NCBI GenBank assembly: GCA_035048495.1
Contig: CM068552.1
Location: 25,918,154-25,982,153, forward strand
Length of the DNA: 64,000 nucleotides
Reading direction: 5' to 3'
DNA from: Euptelea pleiosperma
Lineage: Eukaryota; Streptophyta; Magnoliopsida; Ranunculales; Eupteleaceae
A program made the position numbers and the translations under genes. Shown in pieces: positions 1-9,612 of the stretch (position 1 is its first letter; the number at the start of each line of letters is the position of its first letter). The notes under the pieces are model-generated. The model saw nothing but the letters and a program-made list of their open reading frames with translations, made no database searches and had not been told where the DNA came from.

Positions 1-331
1 GAGTTGGGGTTAAATTCCAGCCGGTCATTAACCGTAAAATTAGAAAAAAAAATAAAAAAAAAAAGGTAATCCACGTCTAAAACATGAAGTTTTCAGTCAA
101 TAACGGTAAAAATTGTTCTCCAAGGGGGCAATACCAAAAAGCAGGCTGATTAGTGATATCTAAGCGTCGTATTGAAGTCATTTTCATGGGATTGATTCCA
201 ACCGTGGTAAAAAGAGAGAAAAAGAAGAAGAAAAGGGAGAAGGAGAAGAGAAAACAGAAAAAAAAACAAAATACACACTTACCAGAGCCTCGCCTGATGT
301 CGTTGAGCGTCGCCGGAAGTTGCAGAAGCCA
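1..331. other. No gene; purine-rich repeat DNA
   Basis: Low-complexity A/G-rich sequence with no plausible coding region; the short open frame here is mostly lysine codons. The stretch around 130-150 (GCTGATTAGTGATATCTAA) resembles one near 9112, so it is probably a fragment of a dispersed non-autonomous element. Confidence 0.5.
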
Positions 332-504
332 CAGGAGTCGGAGGGGGGGAGGTTCGTCGTCGTCTCCCTTGCAGTAAGAGGGTTACAGTAAAACCCTACT
401 GTTCCCCCCCCCAGGAGTCGGAGGGGGGGAGGTTCGTCGTCGTCTCCCTTGCAGTAAGAGGGTTACAGTAAAACCCTACTGTTCCCCCCCCCCCCCCCCC
501 CCCC
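332..504. repeat. 80-bp tandem duplication ending in a polyC tract
   Basis: The unit starting CAGGAGTCGGAGG at 332 is repeated exactly or nearly so at 412, a period of 80 bp. The first unit ends in a run of nine C and the second in a run of 21 C (484-504). The near identity suggests a recent event or a collapsed or misassembled read junction, since long homopolymers are error-prone. Confidence 0.85.
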
Positions 505-529
505 TTTTACTCTATCTTATCGGGGGTAA

Positions 530-665
530 AATCGAAGCCAAAAAACAAAAAATCGGCGATTTTTTCATAAATCGTTAAAATCGCCGATTTTACCGACTTA
601 GCCGATTAATCGGCGATTAATTCGGAAATACAAAAAATCGTTGATTTTTTGAAAAAATTGCTAAT
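530..665. repeat. AT-rich short palindromic repeats (CGCCGATT motif)
   Basis: Several alternating copies of AATCGCCGATT and AATCGGCGATT are packed within about 130 bp, giving strong local dyad symmetry. The style resembles the ends of the foldback element at 32690-33585, but I cannot show they are the same family. No coding potential. Confidence 0.45.
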
Positions 666-679
666 TTTTGTTACTAGGA

Positions 680-1488
680 TCCAGATTGATCCTTTGGCTT
701 CACGACGTTCATATCCTTCTCCTGGGCCAGGACAAACGAATTTGGAAATGGTCTAAAGGTGGTCCGTCCTCAGTTCATTCATTCTACGAGGTTACTCTCT
801 TTAGAAAGGCCTAACTTTTTCGATTCTACGATTTGGAGTTCCTCCGTTCCCTCCAAGGTGGCTTTTTTTTTACTTGGGAGGCCTCTCTGGATAATATCCT
901 GATAGTGGACCACCTGTGTTCCAGGGGTATCATCATCACAGACTTTTGTTGGATGAGTCTCCAACGTGGAGAAACAATTGATCATCTTCTGCTTCACTGT
1001 GTAGTGGCCAAGGAGGTTTGGTCATCTTTCCTCGGTGTGTTCAGGATGTGTTGGGTGATGTCAGGTTCTCTTATGGCCCTTTTCTTGAGCTGGCGGTCTA
1101 AGGCCTTTTCCTCTAGAGGCAACATCCTTTGGAGGATGTTTCCCTTTGCCGTCGTCTGAGGATTGTGGAAGGAAAGGCACAAGAGGATTTTTGAAGGCAT
1201 AAGCGAATATACGGCTTCTATCAACCTTAGTATTAAGGGATTACTGTATCTGTGGTCCAAGGCATTCTTAGAATCTAGGGGTCTTTTCTTTGAGGACTTT
1301 GTTTTTTGTATGGACATTCTATGTTCAAGGGATTGATGTCTACGACCCCCTCTTTTTTCTCTCTGTCTGGGGTTGTGTTTCTCTTTGGGCCTTCCTCAGC
1401 CTTTTAGGTTATCTCGACCTCTTCTAGCCGAGGTGTTTGTAAGCTTGTTTCTTTTTCCCCAATAAAGTTTATACTTATAAAAAAAAAT
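680..1488 (+). mobile_element. LINE (L1-type) 3' end with polyA tail
   Basis: Broken plus-strand frames encode the C-terminal zinc-binding region of plant LINE reverse transcriptases (zf-RVT). Around 735-800 the frame reads KRIWKWSKGGP...VHSFYEV. A frameshift leads into FFTWEASLDNILIVDHLCSRGI and then RGETIDHLLLHCVVAKEVW, the Cys/His segment, which ends near 1160. The tail continues in a third frame (WKERHKRIFEG). It ends with AATAAAG near 1463 and a run of A around 1480-1488, as expected of a retroposed LINE. The 5' part (endonuclease and RT core) is missing, the usual 5' truncation. Several frameshifts show it is dead. Confidence 0.8.
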
Positions 1489-1489
1489 T

Positions 1490-2710
1490 GTTTTATCATA
1501 AAAGAGCTTTGGAGAGGGTCTTAAGATTAGAACTCCTATTCTCATCTTTCTCTTCTTCTCTCTTCCTCCTTGCTCTTCTTCTTCTTCTCCTTTTCTTTGT
1601 CTTCTTACTCGGTATCAGAGCATGTTTAAGAAGGAAAACCCAGCTGTAAATAATCACACCCAGGAAGCTCTCCTTTCAGCATACAACTTATGTAAATAGC
1701 CATACGACCCCTACAAGCTCTGCATCTTTCAAAGTTTCATCTATATGAGTTGATGAAGGGTGTTTTTAGAAGAATCATTATATTTTTTTTTAGGATTTTT
1801 CGGCATGATTTAGGGCATCAAATTTGAGATTTTTTGAGAAAAATCACAAAATTCAGTTTCGAGTTTCTCTCTTCCTTCGCTCCAAGGGAGAGTTATTTTT
1901 TATTTTTGGTTGTTAGGGTTAATCTGTGGCAAAAATTGGAGTCAAAATAATTATTCTTGCCCCATTTCGTAGGGTTTTGAGCGACCGGCGAAGATTTATC
2001 CCTATGAACAATACCCGTGAACAATACCCCTATTTTTGGCTAATTTTGGTTGCCCTAGCTACTCAGGTTTAGCTTGCACATAGTTAATTTCCCATTGGGG
2101 GCTTGGTTGCTACAGTCTACTACGTTGGAGCAGTGGCGCCTATTGTTGAAGTTTCGAGTCTAGAAGTGACTTCACCGGTATTGTTTCTTATGGGTATCCA
2201 ACGGGACCACCCCAACTTGTAGATCACACCAATCAAGTTAGATGGGTTAAACTATTTGGAATGGTCTCAATCCACTAAGCGATGTATACACGATCGAGGA
2301 AAAGCCAATTACATAAATGGGAAGATTCATTCACCAAAACTTAATCCTCTCTTTGAGAAATGGGATTGTGAAATCTCCTTTGTTATCTCATGGCTTTTGA
2401 ACTCAATGCAACTCAACATTAGTTGAGGCTTTTTGTTCTTTGAGACAGCCAAGGAGGTGTGGGACACTGTTGGTCATACCTATTCCCAACATTGCAATAT
2501 TGCTAGGGTTAATCAACTGTGCCAAGAGGTCGCATCTCTCCGTAAAGGAAACAAGACCCTGGCTGCCTAGTTTTGTTTCTCTGGGCTAAATGAAAAGAAC
2601 TTGACCACTACTAGGTTATTCAGTGGTGGTGTACGGAGGATGCTAGTATTCATCGCAAGCTTATTGAGGAGGATCAGGTATTCTGTTTTCTGGCAAGCTT
2701 GAAACTATGA
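1490..2710 (+). mobile_element. Truncated copia retrotransposon: LTR end, PBS and gag
   Basis: Immediately after the LINE polyA, about 120 bp of LTR-like sequence ends at a primer-binding site, CGGTATCAGAGC (1610-1621), which complements initiator tRNA-Met with one changed base. A leader of about 600 bp and a gag fragment follow in the order of an intact copia element. Protease, integrase, RT and the 3' LTR are absent, so this is a 3'-truncated relic. Confidence 0.7.
2223..2710 (+). pseudogene. copia gag fragment (UBN2-type)
   Basis: The frame ITPIKLDGLNYLEWSQS is the conserved N-terminal motif of plant copia Gag. KWDCEISFVISWLLNSM and ETAKEVWDTVGHTYSQ follow, as in the family. Stops occur after LNI (TGA), after LAA (TAG) and near the end. 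In the intact family this protein forms the virus-like particle. It sits 600 bp downstream of a matching PBS, which supports the assignment. Confidence 0.75.
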
Positions 2711-3793
2711 GTTGATTCAGTACAGATTTTTGAGTAAGGAGTTGCTCCCAAGTGGTATTTTCAGTTTAGTTTTTGTTGCCCTGTACATCTCTGCTTACCT
2801 GCTTAGGGTTTTGTTAGAACATTTGTGGAGAATTTATGATGGTGTTATCTTTTATGGTTGTCCAATAATTGTAACTCACAAACATAACGACTCTCATTTA
2901 GTTGCTATTTATTTTGTTCAATGATTTTTAAGAGCTGCTACGGAGACCAATTCTTCAACATCAATATCTTTATGTTAATTTTCTTACAAATGATGCATAC
3001 CACCTTCAAGCAAATGTATTGGGTTTTTGTTCAATTACCATGTTGGATTGTTTAGGAGAGAAGTATACAACAGGTTTTTGTTTGATTGATAGACAACATG
3101 CTTTAGTTTATTTTCTTGACTGATTTACTTGTGTATTCTTTGTCTGTTAATGGCCCTACAAAATATAACTAACTATGAATGGAATGCTGTTGGATATCAT
3201 GCAAAGTCAAAGGCCATGCAAGGGGGAAGAGAAGTTTGTCTTTCTTTATGACAGTAAAGAAGCTGTAATTTATGTTCTAATCCATGGTAACCAAGTTCAA
3301 CAATCTGAATGCAAACTACATGGATCAAACCAACCCGAATTTTTATTCCTTGCAATCCTTTTGATTAAGGACCAATATATACCCTCATATTTATTATTTC
3401 CATCCATTTCAACAATTGATCTAAAGGCTTTTAGGTGTGGTGCATTGGGTGGTTCATTAATTGTACAATCAGGCAGGTGGGGTTTTCCTCCATTTATGTG
3501 GCTTTGCTGGAAAATAAAACCACTAATGTGTTCATTTTGTGACTGTGAAGTGAATATCAAGCCTATAAGCATGCAACATGTTGCTTTTAATGTCAAGTAC
3601 TTTATCTTTTAATTATGATTCCCAACTTTTTTTTATTTTTATGGTGGCTGTTTTACTTTATTATTAGTTAATAGGTCAATATATATGTGTGTGCGTGTGT
3701 GTGTACATTTTTGTGGCTCTTTCCCTTTTTGTATTATGTATGTATGTATTCTAAAGAAAAAATTAATAGTTGAAGAGAGAGAGAGAGAGACTA
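2711..3793. other. No recognisable gene
   Basis: Two open frames (70 and 145 codons) lack any family motif and look like chance frames in AT-rich DNA. A short GA microsatellite lies at about 3774-3790. The region may belong to an intron or to upstream DNA of the gene whose last exons start at 6716, but nothing in the sequence shows this. Confidence 0.4.
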
Positions 3794-3870
3794 AATGGAT
3801 ACCAAGCATTTTCTCCTTGCTGAGCAGTGAACTCTTTATTCATGAATACAAGCATTTTATCCAGGCAATT
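3794..3870. repeat. Direct repeat copy 1 flanking a solo LTR
   Basis: AAATGGATACCAAGCATTTT and about 55 following bases recur with few changes at 6059-6135, on the other side of the solo LTR at 3951-6058. Before the LTR inserted, the two copies would have been a tandem pair about 152 bp apart. Confidence 0.85.
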
Positions 3871-4172
3871 GTGGTGATTGCTCTATACATTTCTATTCCA
3901 TAGTATGATCACATAAACCATATGCAATTCTTTTCAGTTAACAATAAATGTGTAATGACCCTATTTCTAGCAATATTATAGTAGACTTTTTATAATACTT
4001 TGAACATTATATGTATGCCATTTTAAAGGTCTCAACAATAACTTTCTATCAGTATCAAGTTCGTCCAAATCGGACGTGCGAGTCAAAAGTTATTGTGTTT
4101 AGTTCTGGGCAACATTTTAAGTTTTTATTAAAATTCAAAAAAAAAAAAAAAAGAGACAATTTTCAAAATTTT

Positions 4173-4225
4173 AGTCCCACATCGGTTAAAAATAAAAAGT
4201 TCTGAGTTCTCAACCTCTATAAATA
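4173..4225 (+). promoter_or_regulatory. LTR promoter: USE-like motif plus TATA box
   Basis: AGTCCCACATCGG (4173-4185) contains a match to the plant snRNA upstream sequence element RTCCCACATCG. It is followed after 33 bp by TATAAATA (4218-4225). The same pair with the same 33-bp gap is present in both LTRs of the intronic gypsy (26230 and 43139). This is the likely LTR transcription start region. Confidence 0.6.
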
Positions 4226-4496
4226 CAAGGCCATGCCTTGAGAAAATTACATCAATTTGGGTATTTGCATTCTAACTCTTGAGGTAAGAATATTTGCAAA
4301 AAAGTCCCTCAACTAGAAGAAATTCTAGAAAATTCCCAGGAATTCTTGAAAATATTCAGGAGGTCATTTGAAAAGTTTTTTTTTGTGGGGCCTACTGCCT
4401 CGAGATACGCGCTACCTCGAGATTCACATAATACGAGATTCAAAGATTTTGGGATTCTAGCGTATTCACCGGTAAGTACATAGTTATTTATTTTAT

Positions 4497-4600
4497 GCCT
4501 TTATTTAATTAATTAATTAATTAATTAATTAATTATTATTTATTTATTTATTTATTTAATTGATTAATTATTATTTATTTATTTATTTATTTATAAATAT
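4497..4600. repeat. TTAA/TTTA microsatellite inside the solo LTR
   Basis: Runs of TTAA, then TTTA, then a second block of TTTA. This explains part of why this LTR is longer than its two relatives in the FCLY intron. Confidence 0.9.
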
Positions 4601-5092
4601 TATTTTTATTTTTTATTTTTTTGAAATAGTAGAAAATTCACAGAATATTGTAGAAAAATTCTAGAAAATTCTATTATTTTTGGGGAAAATGGCTGAAAAT
4701 GCTATTCTTGTTATCTGTTAAATTTTAGCAAGGAAAAATCCCAATTCTTGTATTTTCCACATAAAATGTGTAAATGTATTGATAATTTCTTGTAATCTTA
4801 AAAACATGAAATTATGATAGATGAGGACATGTGTAATCTATTTAGTTAGATGAAGTCATGCTCAAATTCATTTAAAATGAGATATATGCGTTTTTCATCC
4901 GTTTTATGTATTCGTTTTCTAAGATATTAATAGGGCTTAAATGTTCTTATTTTTAGTTTCAAAATGCAAAAATAGGAATGCTATGCATGTAAAGATGTTT
5001 CTATAAACATTATTATTTTATGCATATAAATACGATTGATGACATGAATAAGAACGTGATTGGGAATGTGGAATATCAGATTAGTTGGAATC

Positions 5093-5225
5093 AGGCGTTG
5101 TCTCATTTCTTCGAGACCCCTTGGGGTTTTAGTCCCCTAAAGCATCAGGCGTTGTCTTATTTCCTTAAGACCCCTTGGGGTTCCAGTCCCCTAAAGAAGA
5201 GGCGTTGTCTCATTCATGAGACCCC
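5093..5225. repeat. About 54-bp tandem repeat with dyad, inside the LTR
   Basis: AGGCGTTGTCT recurs at 5093, 5147 and 5200 (periods 54 and 53). Each unit contains GAGACCCCTTGGGGT or a variant, a near-perfect palindrome, followed by AGTCCCCTAAAG. The same array is present near 26955-27090 and 43830-43970 in related LTRs, so it is a family trait and not a local accident. Confidence 0.85.
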
Positions 5226-6058
5226 TCGGGTATTTATACCTAAAAGAAAATTAGGGAATCCGGAGAGAGGATACCTAATGAAACAATTAGTGTGCACATT
5301 AGGGAGTTTACTTGTGGACTAGAAGTGTTGACATCGTACACTATGACCGATGGAATGTTGGTACGAAATACATCAGAATTGATAGTTTGACTTTATAGAA
5401 ATGGTCACGGGTATTCCGATAAGAGAAAGGTTGACTATTATATGAAAAGACTTCATTGTATTCGAAGTTATACGTAAGTAATTGATGGAGAGTTGAATTT
5501 TATCGAATTACATGTGAAATACATTTGCAAATTGTATTTGTTTTAAAATAAACAAAACTCGCTGATTTAAGTGGATTTTACGCATGAGGAATGTACTTAC
5601 TGGGCCCTAGCTCATCGTTTTAAAATGTTTTGTTTTCAGGAAAGGATAAGGGGAAGTTGGACTGATGCTTCCAGCATTTTTGTTGATAGACTTGTGCTCT
5701 TGACGATGTTATATTTTGTTTAATTCTTCTATCTTGTAGAAGGATACATGAGTTATGTAGGTCCTTTGACCGTTTAGTAACATGTATTTGAGAGTACGAT
5801 ATATATACAATGTTTTCTTTTGGATGGGCATATTACGGTTTTGTTTGAAGTAAGACATCCTCTAACATTATTAATGTGTCAATGAAGTGCGTTTCGTCTT
5901 ATGAATTGTTTAAACAAAATGAAAAAAAAAAATTATCCGGTGTATTTCCGCTGCATCGTGATACCAGTTTTGTTTAACTGTGCGTTTGTATGATCAGATC
6001 GCGCCTCAAGATACGAGAAAGGTCGATATGACCTAATATCGGATTTGGGGGCGTGACA

Positions 6059-6135
6059 AAATGGATACCAAGCATTTTCTCCTTGCCAAGGAGTGAACTC
6101 TTTATTCATGAATACAAGCATTTTCTCCATGCAAA
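6059..6135. repeat. Direct repeat copy 2 flanking a solo LTR
   Basis: Partner of 3794-3870. Similarity is high for about 75 bases and then fades. Its first five bases are also the right target duplication of the solo LTR. Confidence 0.8.
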
Positions 6136-6715
6136 GGAGGCATATTCTCCTTGCAAAGGCATGTAACTCTAAATGCATGATCCCAATCATTTATCCTGCT
6201 GCGGTGGCATGTTGAATAATTTCTTTCCTCCATAAAGGGTCCTTCTACAGAAGTTGTATTTGAATCTTACTCATATCCATTGATTTCTTCACTTCTTCCA
6301 GGAATGAAATCTTAGCAAGTGATGGCCTTGAAGCCATCCTCAACAAGCGAGAGGAATAAGAAAAAGGAAAAAAAGGCCGATTGTACTACGATTAAAGTCC
6401 TCCCTGTTGTAATCCTAAAGAGCACTGAGATCTAATTGACAGGTTTAGAGTTTTGGGATGAGGGAATGGAAAGACTGGTTATGAAGTGCTATTAGATATG
6501 ACCTACTGAATAAAATTGTATTTCTAGGGCATCTGGATACTTATTTGTTAATATAGAGAATTTGATGACTGCAAATGCCCTAAAATATTATCATAGTAGA
6601 TCTTACATATACTATACAATGTATTATTAGCTAGATTAAAATTTCTCAGAAAATGGCTTTATAACTTTTCGATACTTGTTTTTGGTGAAGTTCATTGAGT
6701 ATTTTTCTGCAACAG
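6136..6715. other. Upstream of the unnamed gene's visible exons
   Basis: No sure coding exon. It ends in a splice acceptor (TTTTTCTGCAACAG) just before 6716, so at least its right part is an intron of the plus-strand gene. A short exon-like remnant is listed separately. Confidence 0.5.
6303..6359 (+). pseudogene. Possible exon scrap (NEILASDGLEAILNK)
   Basis: After an acceptor-like CTTCTTCCAG the frame reads NEILASDGLEAILNKREE and then a stop. The core resembles, from memory, the segment preceding the first membrane helix of plastid lipid phosphate phosphatases (epsilon type). No donor or further exon follows. At 18 residues this is suggestive only; chance is a fair alternative. Confidence 0.2.
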
Positions 6716-6835
6716 GTTTTCTTGACAAAGCACTACAGAAACAGGAGATCAGGTGACCCGGAGTTTGTATTAGATTTTGAAGAGATCTATGTTATCGATT
6801 CAAAAACAAAGTCAATCACCAGAGCAAAAGTTTTG
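6716..6835 (+). CDS. Unnamed gene, antepenultimate coding exon
   Basis: 40 codons in phase 0 between acceptor CAACAG and donor GTGAGG. The open frame extends upstream across the acceptor, but the splice site and composition favour 6716 as the exon edge. Confidence 0.7.
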
Positions 6836-7796
6836 GTGAGGCATTTTTTGTTCATGAAATTTTCTTTCCCATCTGCATGCTGTAATGTTTTTCCACAGTT
6901 CACACTGCGCACAATTTGTCATTGACCTCCACTGTTTTTGCAACCTGTCATTTTAGAGCAATCATATTGCTTTTTAGTTCTTTTATCCTAGTATTTCAGC
7001 TATTTCACAATAATAATAGTAATAGGGAGTTATGAAACTTTACAGCCCAATTCAACTGCCTGAGTTTGCTCCACTCCTGATCATGAAAGAGTGAAAACAT
7101 TATAACCTTCTTACCCCAAGAGGTGGCATTAGATTCAAGGCCGGTTTGTTTAAAATCACCAAGTATACATGGAATCTGTTGTCCTTTGCTAAATGAAAAG
7201 TTCTGGTTGACCTTGTTTAGACCAAGTGGAATTCTTGATGAGACCCTGGGCAAAGACTACAAAAAACTTTAGATGATGTGATTCTGAATGTTAGACTTGG
7301 CCATCATGGCTTCATTTCGTTCCATGTTTAGATGCAGTCATGATGATTCAGAGAGTATTGTATTCATATGTATACCAAGCTGTGAATTTTAAGATGAATT
7401 ACGTAAATGTATCAATCAACAAACATATACTTGCCAGAAATATTCTCTTTATCCTTGCTTTTATGGCTGATATATGCCCTAAGAAGGATAGCTGACTGCT
7501 TTATAACAGGTTACGGTTCCAGGAGGAAGGGATAGGGATAGAAAGAGCGACATGCTTATTATACGCGACAATGGAAACTCCTTCAAAATAATTCATCCGG
7601 TGACTATCTCCATTCCTAATAAACTTCTCTTATAATTTCATCTGTTCTGCATTTGCTGATTCCCTAGACCTTTTCTTAGAGTGAAAGGGACGATCCCACC
7701 ACCATCATAGAGAGAGAAGAATGGATCAAAACGAGGCAAGATATGGAGAGACATCTCAGAAAGCTGCGGGATTTCAGTATTTCAAATTGGTTCTAA
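6716..7796 (+). CDS. 3' end of an unnamed conserved plant protein (3 exons)
   Basis: Three exons join in phase 0 to give 108 residues. Exon 6716-6835 starts VFLTKHYRNRRSGDPEFVLD; exon 7510-7599 contains VTVPGGRDRDRKSDMLIIRD; exon 7680-7796 contains ERDDPTTIIEREEW and ends LRKLRDFSISNWF followed by TAA. Introns are 674 and 80 bp with GT donors and AG acceptors. The sequence is charged, low in repeats and has no in-frame stops, unlike the transposon debris around it, so I take it as a real host gene. The style (conserved EEIYVIDSKTKSITRAKVL and the RQDMERHL helix) resembles a protein conserved in land plants, perhaps plastid-targeted, but I cannot name it. The 5' exons and start codon are not found. 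Transposon insertions upstream may lie in its introns, or the gene may be truncated. Confidence 0.7.
7510..7599 (+). CDS. Unnamed gene, penultimate coding exon
   Basis: 30 codons, acceptor TTATAACAG and donor GTGACT, phase 0 at both ends. Encodes the basic VPGGRDRDRKSD loop and RDNGNSFKIIHP. Confidence 0.7.
7680..7796 (+). CDS. Unnamed gene, last coding exon
   Basis: 38 codons plus TAA after acceptor TTTTCTTAG. Predicted mostly helical and highly charged, ending SNWF. The frame continues directly from the preceding exon. Confidence 0.7.
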   Translation, partial: SERDDPTTIIEREEWIKTRQDMERHLRKLRDFSISNWF

Positions 7797-8683
7797 TAAA
7801 ATGGCATCGGCTTTTGGAGTTCTCTTCACTAAGAAAGCATCGACAAAAATCTAGATGCTTTGTCATTATGTAGATTGTAGATTGGCTAATGGGAGCAAAC
7901 TTAGCTTATCCATATATGTCCTCTGTTGTGAGGCGAGCTCTGGTGGTTTAAGTACTGAATCTGTCCTTGAGTTAAATGTCTGTTTTGCTCTATATCCGGA
8001 AAGTGCACTCGGGTGTTTCTAGTCTTGGTCCATGACTCGATTTTCCTTCCAGGCCCTAACAAGCTGCTAGCACAAATATTGTGCAACTACACTCCTTTAC
8101 TGTGTTCTGTCATGATTTTCTGTGGTGCACAGAACTTACCTTCCAAGAAGACAGGTAAGTGTCTGGTGTAAATTCTATATTGTTGATGGCTTCAGTTTAT
8201 TTACTAGTAGATCAGTTTGCTATCATATATTTTGACCAAGGGAAAGGGGTGTTGGGGTGAGCCGTAAGCGTGTTGATGTGTCCCTTGGGAGAGGTTAGAA
8301 AAACACTAATTTTAATTTCATTTTCATTGTGGAAACAGTGGCGTGCAACCCCTTTTTTTCTACCCTAAAAGTTAACTTGATCACATCTTTCTAACCGTCT
8401 TTCTGATGGGATTTTGTTTCTCATTTTTCAGCAGTTGTGCAAAAGGTTGCAATTTAATAGATGGTTAGGATCATCTAATCAAGCTGATTTGTTTCAGCAG
8501 GATCCACTAGTGCTCCCCATTGGTTGAAGGATCTATATTGACAAACATGTAGCACAAGTATGACAGAGAACCTTGGAGGTGTCCCAGTACATTATTGAAC
8601 CTTTTCATTTTGTTTAGTCAATGAAAAAATGCATTTCAGTACTAAATCTCTCCTGTTTTTCCGTACTTCAGCCAATTTGATCA
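7797..8683 (+). other. 3' flank and UTR of the unnamed gene
   Basis: No coding region. A strong donor, AAGACAGGTAAGTG, near 8150 and an acceptor-like TTTCAGCAG near 8500 could mark an intron in the 3' UTR. AATGAAAAAATG near 8620 is a weak polyA-signal candidate. Transcript evidence would decide. Confidence 0.3.
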
Positions 8684-8900
8684 TCTATTATACTTAAAGA
8701 GAAGCCCCTTCTTGCGTTTCAAACGATTAAAATGTCAAAAATGACCTTATTTTGCTGAAAATACCCCCATTTGCTTCTTCAATTCCTCTAAATGTTTTTA
8801 ACTTTCTAGGGGCGTTTTTGTTCCAAAAATGCCCATTTTTCTTCTTTCATTTTCTTGTCTTTTTCACTTTTTAGAGGCGTTTTGGTAATCATGCACTTTT
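8684..8900 (+). mobile_element. Helitron-like 5' terminus
   Basis: After an A, the sequence TCTATTATACTTAAAGAGAA starts a stretch with the look of plant Helitron left ends. It is followed by tracts such as AAAATGACCTTATTTTG. I could not assign a matching 3' hairpin and CTRR end on the same strand, so its extent is open. Confidence 0.3.
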
Positions 8901-9159
8901 TTACTTTTCAATGCAGTCTCAACAAGGCATTAAAATATTTAATATATGACATCAACCATCAATGTTGATGATGGACAACGCTGTGAACCACATGGGCACG
9001 TTATTATAGGCCACTTAAAGTACAAATGTTGATTGATGATGGACCACAGTGGCCACTTACTGTACAGATGTTTGGCCCATCCATAATATATATATATACA
9101 CGCAATAAAAATCAGCCTGATTAGTGATTCCTAACCTTTCGATCATAATGCTTGAAATC

Positions 9160-9612
9160 TATAGTTACAAATAAACTATGAAAAAGACTAATCCAACAGA
9201 TAGAAATTACTAAATCCAACGGATGGAAATTACTAATCTAGATGAATTTCCACCAAGGGATGGGCCTAACATCCACAGTTATCTCTAAGAGTGTGCTACG
9301 TGGCTCATAATATGGTCCATCATCAACGTGGATGTTTTGAAAAAAAAAATTAAATTAAATTAAATTACTCATACATACCTGTTATTAAAATAGTAATGAT
9401 CACATGGTCAAAGAGCCATGGATTAACTATGCTGCATAGTGGTGTCGTTTAGTCATTGGCCAAATAATATTCAAAATCCACGGTTAATAACAAACCATGA
9501 AAAGGACTAATCAAACGGATAAAAATAACTATTCATGATGAATTTTTATACGTAGGTCCACCTAAGGATGGGCAAAACATCTCTACGGTCAGCGATTTCT
9601 AAGAGCGTGCTA
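9160..9612. repeat. Two diverged direct copies of a MITE-like segment
   Basis: The segment from about 9160 to 9300 (ATGAAAAAGACTAATCCAAC ... GGATGGGCCTAACATC ... TCTAAGAGTGTGCTA) is repeated in diverged form at about 9478-9612 (ATGAAAAGGACTAATC ... GGATGGGCAAAACATC ... TCTAAGAGCGTGCTA). Between them lies AGTAATGATCACATGGTC (9393), which is also the end motif of the MITE at 49536-50043. Non-coding. Confidence 0.6.

Larger units (their letters stand above)
3951..6058 (+). mobile_element. Gypsy solo LTR with perfect TSD
   Basis: This 2108-bp sequence begins TGTAATGACCC and ends GGGGGCGTGACA, that is, TG...CA. It is flanked by AAATG on the left (3946-3950) and AAATG on the right (6059-6063), a perfect 5-bp target duplication. 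No PBS, coding region or second LTR is attached, so it is a solo LTR left by LTR-LTR recombination. It shares start, TATA region and internal repeats with the LTRs of the gypsy element at 26033-44430 and is a longer member of that family. Confidence 0.9.

Noticed and set aside
153..377. 74-codon open frame near the left edge
   Set aside because: Mostly lysine codons from a purine-rich tract, and it overlaps the 80-bp duplication.
3175..3612. 145-codon open frame as a gene
   Set aside because: No motif, no splice or promoter support, and an overlapping open frame on the other strand; composition is that of chance AT-rich DNA.
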